Of a stretch of DNA of 64,000 nucleotides, positions 57,403-64,000 are shown piece after piece (the first letter of the stretch is position 1; every line of letters begins with the position of its first letter). The notes below the pieces were generated by a model. That model saw only the letters and a program-made list of their open reading frames with translations. It was not told the origin of the DNA and did no database searches. Position numbers and translations under genes: made by a program. Source of the stretch: Cercospora beticola (lineage: Eukaryota > Ascomycota > Dothideomycetes > Mycosphaerellales > Mycosphaerellaceae); contig NC_088936.1 in NCBI RefSeq assembly GCF_033473495.1, forward strand, positions 3,038,001-3,102,000, in the 5' to 3' direction.

Positions 57403-57500
57403 AGCATGATAATGTAACATGAGCATAATGGCATAGATGGGGGGAATCGGAGCATCAGCGAGCATAGCATAGATCAATCGAAGCATTGCAAATTGAGCAT
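57403..57500 (+). repeat. AGCAT-rich tract after the glucan synthase stop codon
   Basis: Seven AGCAT pentamers occur within about 100 nt just downstream of the stop codon, often as GAGCAT, without a fixed period. It would lie in the 3' untranslated region. It may be chance low complexity or a multivalent RNA-binding site. Confidence 0.4.
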
Positions 57501-57629
57501 TAGCAAACACTCCATGCCCTCGTCACACCTGTGGATTTGCACATTTGTGACCTGCTTCACCAAACCCATTCAACAAAAAGGAATCTCATTCGTAAGTGGT
57601 AGGGCTACTGGCCAGCCGATGGTTTTCCT

Positions 57630-58181
57630 TCAATCTACGTCAGGACTGACAAGCTCGCACCCATCGACCATGCCGCGGACGCCGGCGAATCGACACATCT
57701 TCCAATGACCATCGTCATATCTTTGAAAATCGACTGTGCAAGTGCTGGGCATAGCAAGGTCGCCTATGCCGGTCGACTCCCCGTTGAAGAACATCACAGC
57801 TTTGCCCTTCCTTTCATCAACGCAGGTACTAAGGTCGAAGATGCGGATCTTGTAGTTCGGAGACCACGCGAGAATCATAGGGAAGAATTTCGCATGTTCT
57901 TCGCGACCGACAAAGCCGGTCTGCGAGCTCCCTGGAATACGTTCTTGTTCGCCGACAAAGTCCTGTGAGATGTATGGTGACATTGGCCCATTGTCTCCGA
58001 GCCATGTGAGGTCACGATCGTTGATAGCGTCGACGAAAGAGTAGGCGATCCATTCCAGATGCTTGACCAGGTCGCTGCCAGTCAAGGATGCTGGACTATT
58101 TATACTGGCTTGTGAAGGGTCGACGCCACCATTGAGGCTTGTTGGTGCCGATGCGTGTTGCTGGATCGTTGGCTCGGTCAT
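57630..58181 (-). CDS. SnoaL/NTF2-like small protein (183 aa)
   Basis: Single exon from ATG 58181 (MTEPTIQQHASAPTSLNGGV); the frame extends further upstream but without an ATG. After a disordered 40 residues, LVKHLEWIAYSFVDAINDRD starts a helix, followed by TWLGDNGPMSPYISQDFVGE and REEHAKFFPMILAWSPNYKI. Then come strands KAVMFFNGESTGIGDLAMPS, CTVDFQRYDDGHWKMCRFAG and RGMVDG. This helix-plus-curved-sheet order is that of SnoaL/NTF2-like proteins in fungal pathways, which include polyketide cyclases, dehydratases and isomerases as well as inactive members. No catalytic pair can be assigned. It stands at the edge of the oxidoreductase/regulator group to its right. Confidence 0.72.
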   Translation of the reverse strand: MTEPTIQQHASAPTSLNGGVDPSQASINSPASLTGSDLVKHLEWIAYSFVDAINDRDLTWLGDNGPMSPYISQDFVGEQERIPGSSQTGFVGREEHAKFFPMILAWSPNYKIRIFDLSTCVDERKGKAVMFFNGESTGIGDLAMPSTCTVDFQRYDDGHWKMCRFAGVRGMVDGCELVSPDVD

Positions 58182-58991
58182 CTTGGAAAAGGCGTCTCGG
58201 ATCGAAGCGGCCGCTGTTGTGATGAGAAAAGGCGTTCTGGAATGTTCGTTTTTTGAAGCAAAGATCAAGCAAAATTTGAAGCATGGAAGGACCTGGGATT
58301 GTTAGCCAATGGGTTCCTGGTCGATTTGAGCTACCCATGGCAGGAAACAAGTCAATCGTACACGTGAGCGTGGATACTATACTTTGGGAGCTAGAGTTCC
58401 GCGCCACAAAGCCTTGGCGTCCGCCATTGATGATTGCCGGATCGGAAGCTTGACCTGTTGCTAGCGCCTCGTCGAGAACTTGCAGATATATCTTTTGCCC
58501 TGCGAGCTGGTGCAAAGCACGCGAATGAGGAGCCGGGAAGAGATCGGGCGAGCATTAGCCAGGTTGCTGGTTCTCGCACATCACTCTTTCCCCGCTGTGA
58601 TCTGAGACATGATAAGCGTAGCGCCTGCATCAATTGCGAATGAGTCGGTGCGAGCTGAAAGACTTCCCACGGGCTCAGTGGAAGCTTAGTGGCCCAAAAT
58701 GCCTTGCTTGCATATCAATGCTTTCCCAAGGAGCTCGCCGTAATCACGAAGGAGACATGCAACTCTCGGCAAGCCTAAGGACATACAAGACAAGCGCAAA
58801 GTTGAGAAGACGCGCGAAACCCGATGAGTGCAGGTATTTTCGCCATGGCGTGACAGCTGCTGTTAGAAGCTGGACAGGCGATTGACGGACTTTTCTGCAT
58901 TGCACAATCCCCAGCCAGCGTGCATGGGTCATTCCGGTGAATATTCCATTCGAGGAGTTTCAACGAGTAGTCGGGCGTCGATGTGACTTAT
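58182..58991. other. Intergenic, 0.81 kb
   Basis: Holds the SnoaL-like promoter and the terminator of the Zn2Cys6 gene. Short ORFs only, none family-like. Confidence 0.5.
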
Positions 58992-61332
58992 TCAGCTGTA
59001 TGCGAATTGTTCAGCGCGTCCCGAGTTGTGCAACAGACAGGATACCCAGGATTCTTCTGGCTCGGTGCATGTATCGTTGACGAAGTGTGCCAGATTCCAT
59101 TCGAAAGTATCACCGTTCAGGTTGACCAGAGTGTCGAGTGGTGCGGATGAGCTCGAGCCAAGACGATATGGCAAGTCGAGACTGAGCTCTGTGAGAGCTT
59201 CTTCGAGTAGAGTACGTATGATACCAGCTGGTTTGTACGTGGTCGCGGCAGCAGTGATGACTGTGGAGAGAATGCGGAGCTGCTGGATGCAGGTGTCTGA
59301 TGAGACGCCGCCTATCTGACAGGATGCGATCAGTGCGGATGCAGCAGTTACCTATGAGGAGATGCATGGTCAGAGTGCGTCATTTCCCAAATTGGACGGA
59401 TGACCAACTTACAATATGCTGTACGCAAGTAATGAAAAGCTTTGTAGGATCGAACCTTTTCATATATTCCTGGTAGATGCGCGTGACTGCCACAGCGGAC
59501 TTGCGGCAGATGTGCAGCGCATTCATGACTTCGCGTTGCCGCTGCTGTGTCATGTCGAAGTAGTTCGTTATTCCACCGACTCCAGGGCTTTCCACCAACG
59601 GCCAATGCAAGAGGATCAACATAGAGTGATATTGTTGGTGTAGAAGAAACATGTCCGGGGATGCTTCTCTGATGTTCTCTGGTGTCAAGGTGAGGCTACC
59701 ATCCAGCTGAGCATACCAGCACTGGAGTTCCCTCTTCAAAGAGGTCTTGTGTAGCTCGCTGATGCGAGGCGTTCTCAGTGTTTCAGGATCGCTGTAGATT
59801 CGCCCGGCAATAGACATTAGTTCTAGCAAAGCTCCATAAACTCTACCCGCTGAAAATGCTTCACCCTTGCTGGGGTCAAAAGCGTCGGCGCCGTCTTGGT
59901 TCGGTGTGCAAAGATCAACTTCAATTTCCTCCACTTTGATTGTCGTTGGACGTTGGCCAAAAAGTGCCCAGTAGCAATCGTAAACAGTGCAGGCCCACAA
60001 CGTCTGTCTTCCCAGCCAAGCCTCCTGATTCAACTGGGTCTCGCAATGGGATGGCGCGAGGTTCAGGCGCAAGTCCAAGGCAATTCGTATTGCCATTGCA
60101 TGCATCATCCAGCCAACATTGTCTCGGCCCACTCCACACTCTAGGTCTCCCATGAGCAAGAGTGCGGAGATGGTGGGCAACCCTCTAGGTTGCTCGATCT
60201 CCGTATCGATCATATATTTTGCCTCTTGGTGGAATATGCTCTCAAACGAACCGCGTGCTAACGCCTTCATGTCCTGTCGAGTCTTGTCTGAGAATCGAAA
60301 GCCCATGGCAAGTTGGCACAAATGCAGCAGGTTGGAATAGTATCCCACGCTTCTCGAAGTGAAGTCATCCTCGTAAGCTTTGCGGTTTATCACGGGAAGG
60401 ACTTGATTGAAGCTGCTCCAGTAAAGTGTCATAAGATAATCGTGGGTTTCATGTGAGACAGAACGAATGAGAGCCCGTGCCCTGCGGCCATCTGGCCCCT
60501 GCAATGCACCGTTGAGTCAACTATTGGCAGATACCCGCATTATGTCTAGCTAACTCACATCTGTACTTGGGCACTCAATGTCAAGCTCGTCTTGCGACAG
60601 GAGAACAGCCGAATTCGTGACCGGACCAAAATAAAAATAACGTAGCCGTCGGTCCATGGCATTGACGCTCTTGCGGGCACGAATGCTAGCGATGTGGCTG
60701 ACCACGGACCCTGGAACTGTGATGGGTATGTGCTCCTGACGAGACGGCAAATGTGCATCATCGACGATGCAATCAGTAATGCTTCCCGTATTGAGTGGAT
60801 CGAGAGTTTCAGGCACAACGCCTGACTGACCGCGCTCATCAGCTTCGCGTGGCGGCGTGGGCTGGGAATCTTGGCTTTCATTAGTAGTCACTGTCGTAAG
60901 GGTACAGGCTGCCGTCGAGTCTTGCTGCATGGACATCAATCGCTGCCGCAGTGCTTGCACCTCGTCTGCGAGATGGTTGACATATTGTCGTGATCGAGGC
61001 CTGCGTAGCAACTGGTCAGTACCAATAAGTGGAAAAACCAGTACATTAGCTAAAAGTCGTGAACCAACTTCTTTCTTTCGTCTGAGCCAGTGAATATACA
61101 GGGGCGACTGCGTTGAGAACAGCTTTTACAGCTTGTTTGACCCGGGACCCGGATGCACTTGTACTAAATGAGCTCTATGACAGTTCGCCTTGGACGGACT
61201 ACTCACTCTCATGCGGCCTGCGCGACACGAAACGCATGCCGCAGATGCTCGTTTGAGAGGCAGACGGTGCGCTTCGTGTGGTCGATGTTGAGACTTCACA
61301 TTCGAGCTCTGCGCCGGAGACGCTGCGGACAT
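58992..61332 (-). CDS. Zn2Cys6 fungal transcription factor (700 aa)
   Basis: Five exons (61207-61332, 61069-61157, 60559-61000, 59413-60498, 58992-59351), all in phase. The binuclear zinc cluster is split by intron 1: CVSCRAGRMR then CIRVPGQTSCKSCSQRSRPC, giving Cys at 33, 36, 43, 52, 55 and 62 with canonical spacing. A basic linker and coiled coil (HLADEVQALRQRLMSMQQ) follow. The fungal-specific transcription factor regulatory domain spans about residues 220-580 (YWSSFNQVLPVINRKAYEDD, GWMMHAMAIRIALDLRLN, TLWACTVYDCYWALFGQRP). The last exon adds 120 residues found only after splicing. It is a nuclear DNA-binding regulator, probably of the adjacent oxidoreductase genes; that pairing is inferred from position. 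Confidence 0.93.
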
Positions 61333-61881
61333 CGTGTCATACGTAGTGCAAGGTGATGAAATCTAGCCAGAGGAAGGCATATGGCGATACCATAATGCGT
61401 TACCATCTATGAAGACATGGATAGCGAACTATGGAGACAGGGGACTCACTTGCGTGGGGAAATGCGGGGAAGCAGGCGCTAGGGTGCAGCAGTGGGTAGC
61501 GCCAGCCATACGACTTGCCACTTCTTTGTACGTACATTCCTTCCACGAGTATGTAACTTCAACACAGCCGAAGGTGCATGGCCCACTTCCCTTCCAGAGC
61601 ACTCCTGCCGGCATATGCAACTGTTGCTGCATTCTTGACTCGATGCTGATTGAAGCAAATTCCGAGTACCTGATTGGCGGAAACATGAGCTCCAAGAAAG
61701 CCCCTTATTGCCGCGTTTATACGATGCTATATTATTCCCGCAGAATAGGTGCCTACCACACTACGAGCTTTCGAGTAACACTGATGCCAGACAAATTTGT
61801 GTAGTACCATGTAGTTCATCTGCCTCCCTGGCTGTTGCCCTCCAACCAGTGCACTGCTTGCACCAGTCGAAAGGCATCGAA
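61333..61881. other. Intergenic, 0.55 kb
   Basis: Between the start of the Zn2Cys6 gene and the 3' end of the dehydrogenase gene, both minus strand. It would contain the regulator's promoter. A plus-strand ORF at 61409-61804 has no family resemblance. Confidence 0.5.
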
Positions 61882-62856
61882 CTAGGTGTGCTCGTCCATG
61901 GCATTGGCTGCCAAAAATGTCATGTTGATAGGAAATGTGTGGTTCTGATTGCAGGAGCATGTGTCAGATCAATGATATTCCAACTCACACAACCAAAAGT
62001 ACTGACCAAAAAGCGCGAGTGTTCATCGCTATAATCCGGCGCATCGACGCGGTTTATGTTCGGTCCACTGCACTCCATAACTCTGCCATTCAGGTCTTCT
62101 TCGATGAATTGATTCATGCAATGGAGTATAGTGTCCATTGGAGTTACATGCTCCGCAGGAAATATGTCGAACATCTCTTTCGCTGGAATGCCCGTCTTTA
62201 CAAGCCCAGGACAGATGCAGTTGATCTCTATGGGCTCCTTTCTGGCTTCAAGGATGAGCGCCATGTTGCGTGCTAGGCCTACGACCTAATCCAAGCGAAG
62301 GAGTCAGCATCTTTCAACCAACCTCAGTTTGTGAAAGCACGCTGAAAAGACCTACGCCGTGTTTTGCCGCCCCATACAGTGGAAGAGCAATATTTGGGTA
62401 GAGACCCGCAGTACTGCTAGTCATGACCAGCTTGCCTGCTCCAGTCTTGTTTTTCCTGAAGTAGAAGAGCGCAAGGTATGATGAATATACCGCGCCGTAT
62501 AGATCTACATCAATAACGAGGACATCTGGCTTCGGCGGGGAGTTACCATCGAGCTTCGCTGGTGGGTCCAGGTAGGGAATTCTGTCGCCGATTCCCGCGT
62601 TGGCCCAGACAAAATCAAGTCTTCCCCATGAGTTCCATACCGATTCGAATGCAGCAGCTTGAGCTTCATAGTCCACAACATTGGCCCGAAAGTAGGAGAC
62701 CTTGCCAGTGAATTTTCCCTCTAAGGCCTTGCCTCCCTTGTCATTGATATCCAGAACCGCTACATTCCAATTCTTTTGAGCGAGGTCTTCGGCCAGCGCG
62801 AGTCCCATGCCACTAGCACCACCGGTGATGACCGCGACAGGCGAATCTGAGGCCAT
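61882..62856 (-). CDS. Short-chain dehydrogenase/reductase, 15-PGDH-like (about 280 aa)
   Basis: Exon 1 is 62356-62856 and is joined to 62285 downward after a 70-nt intron (K-H-G then VVGLARNMALILEA). The Rossmann motif TGGASGMG is at residues 11-18, the NAG motif (WANAGIG) near 86, the active-site Ser in VMTSSTAG, and Tyr161/Lys165 in YGAAK. PGLVKTGIP marks the usual segment after the active site. Asp at the end of strand 2 (VAVLDINDK) favours NAD over NADP. The 3' end is ambiguous. Reading straight on stops at 61920 (288 aa), while a GTCAGT donor at 62006 and an acceptor before 61944 give a last 21-codon exon ending at 61882 (280 aa). It oxidises a hydroxyl or reduces a carbonyl; the substrate is unknown. 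Confidence 0.87.
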
Positions 62857-63336
62857 GTTTGTTTTTCGTTGTTATATGACAGGGAAGCCTAATGCCAAGC
62901 AACGCTCCAGCACCATTGACAACATTCGTTGAACGTAACCGAATTAGAAAATATAGACAGATCCCGGAGTTCGAGGCCCGGTCAATTTCCGGGCTGCTAG
63001 ATTACACTCTGGACTGATTCTGGTAATAGTCAGGCTAATGATATCCGTGGCACGTGACTACTCGAGTTCAAGGCCTTGGTAGAGCTTCCACGGCGACACA
63101 GAAGGTGGGTCACGCTTAGCAATGCAGGAAGGCGGCATGATCGTGTTGTGTTATGACGGTGTTCCGGGCACAGCTGGGTTCTCGGTATCTCTGACATCTC
63201 ATGTGCGTCCTTGGCAACTTGAAGACACGTTCTTTTGGTGAAAACAAGTGTCAAAGCAGAGATGATCGAAAGGCCGTTAAGGATGATCCGCTTCTAGCGT
63301 CACCCAAAAAGACATGTTACGCAGCCGCTTCCACTA
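62857..63336. other. Intergenic, 0.48 kb
   Basis: Promoter of the dehydrogenase gene and terminator of the monooxygenase gene. Nothing else is recognised. Confidence 0.5.
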
Positions 63337-64000
63337 CTAAGACACGCTGAAACCTTTCCACCGAGGCTCACTCGATCTGCAATCATCTAAGATGCTGCGA
63401 TAAGCCCCAATACCACCAACGAAGAATTGCAGCTCTTGTTTCTTCCCAGCTATGTTGCTGCCGTTGACCCAAGTCGGAGCATCCAGTTTGGTGAACAAAG
63501 TAGCGTCAGCGATGGAATGACACATCGCCATCCACTGGTCCTCCGCTTCTTTGGCGGCCTCAATCGTTTTGCCAGGACCGCCAGGCTGTGGCATCGCGTC
63601 GCGTACCATGGCTGTGACGAAGTCGACTACTGTCTCTGCGATCGGAATATTGTTTCCAAATGCGCCGTACGGTCCCAAGATCATGAAGAAGTTGGGGAAT
63701 CCCGCGACCGAGCAGCCCAAGTAACTCCTTGTGCCATCGCTCCAACTTTCGTTAAGCGTCTCGCCACCACGGCCTTCGATTGACACGCGGCGGTAGCTCC
63801 CGTCCATAGCATCAAACCCGGTGGCCAGGATCAACACGTCGAGCTGATGTAGCTTGCCATCGGACGTAAGTACTCCCTCAGCGGTCATCTGATCGATCGG
63901 GGACTTGCGCAGATCAACGATGTCAACCCATGGGTTGTTAAAAGTCTCGTAGTATCCCGCGTCAGAGAGCGGGCGTCTTGCAAAGAGGTCATGTGGTGTA
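63337..64000 (-). CDS. Baeyer-Villiger-type flavin monooxygenase, C-terminal part (5' end outside the window)
   Basis: The frame runs off the right edge; 220 residues are visible. They start TPHDLFARRPLSDAGYYETF and continue NPWVDIVDLRKSPIDQ, the typical segment after the NADPH domain in cyclohexanone monooxygenase-like enzymes. Then follow DVLILATGFDAMDGSYRRVS (the ATGFD-type motif closing the FAD domain) and FPNFFMILGPYGAFGNNIPI. Class B flavin monooxygenases insert oxygen next to a ketone (ester or lactone formation) using FAD and NADPH. The N-terminal GxGxxG and the FxGxxxHxxxWP fingerprint would lie outside the window and cannot be checked. Together with the neighbouring dehydrogenase, an alcohol-to-ketone-to-ester sequence is plausible but inferred. 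Confidence 0.9.
   Translation of the reverse strand, partial: TPHDLFARRPLSDAGYYETFNNPWVDIVDLRKSPIDQMTAEGVLTSDGKLHQLDVLILATGFDAMDGSYRRVSIEGRGGETLNESWSDGTRSYLGCSVAGFPNFFMILGPYGAFGNNIPIAETVVDFVTAMVRDAMPQPGGPGKTIEAAKEAEDQWMAMCHSIADATLFTKLDAPTWVNGSNIAGKKQELQFFVGGIGAYRSILDDCRSSEPRWKGFSVS

Overview
The window is nuclear DNA of a filamentous ascomycete. Genes carry short GT-AG introns (mostly 47-118 nt) with CTRAY-like branch points, and the families are typical of Pezizomycotina: alpha-1,3-glucan synthase, DUF1765 protein, Zn2Cys6 regulator, rhodopsin-like membrane protein, sedolisin and LPMO-like protein. The mix fits a Dothideomycete such as a Mycosphaerella relative, but that placement is inference. 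No operons, CRISPR arrays, rRNA or convincing tRNA genes were seen. Exon boundaries were worked out by hand from reading frame and splice consensus.

Left part (1-17 kb): F-box protein; a gene of CSN8/PSMD8-like appearance divergent from a PAQR (haemolysin III/adiponectin receptor type) membrane protein; a secreted mucin-like protein with three Cys-rich apple-like modules; a large DUF1765 protein; a GPI-anchored candidate sorbosone/PQQ-type sugar dehydrogenase; and PAM16, a subunit of the mitochondrial import motor.

Middle part (17-42 kb): tubby-like protein, rhodopsin-like 7-TM protein, type-B carboxylesterase, two BTB-type proteins, several uncharacterised proteins, a ZRG17-like zinc transporter subunit, a tripeptidyl-peptidase-like sedolisin, a tiny Myb/SANT-like protein, a SET-MYND methyltransferase, an LPMO-like secreted protein, a single-pass membrane protein and a mitochondrial coiled-coil protein. 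Two copies of a ~125-bp terminal-inverted-repeat element (MITE-like) lie at 25.1 and 37.5 kb.

Right part (42-64 kb): a divergent pair of diverged paralogues of an unrecognised family, one with an 84-bp in-frame tandem repeat; about 3.9 kb without a recognisable gene; the nine-exon alpha-1,3-glucan synthase (2,371 aa); and then an SnoaL-like protein, a Zn2Cys6 regulator, a short-chain dehydrogenase and the C-terminal part of a Baeyer-Villiger-type flavin monooxygenase that runs off the window. These last four look like one end of a small oxidative pathway cluster. The most novel-looking items are the divergent paralogue pair, the MITE-like repeats and this partial cluster.
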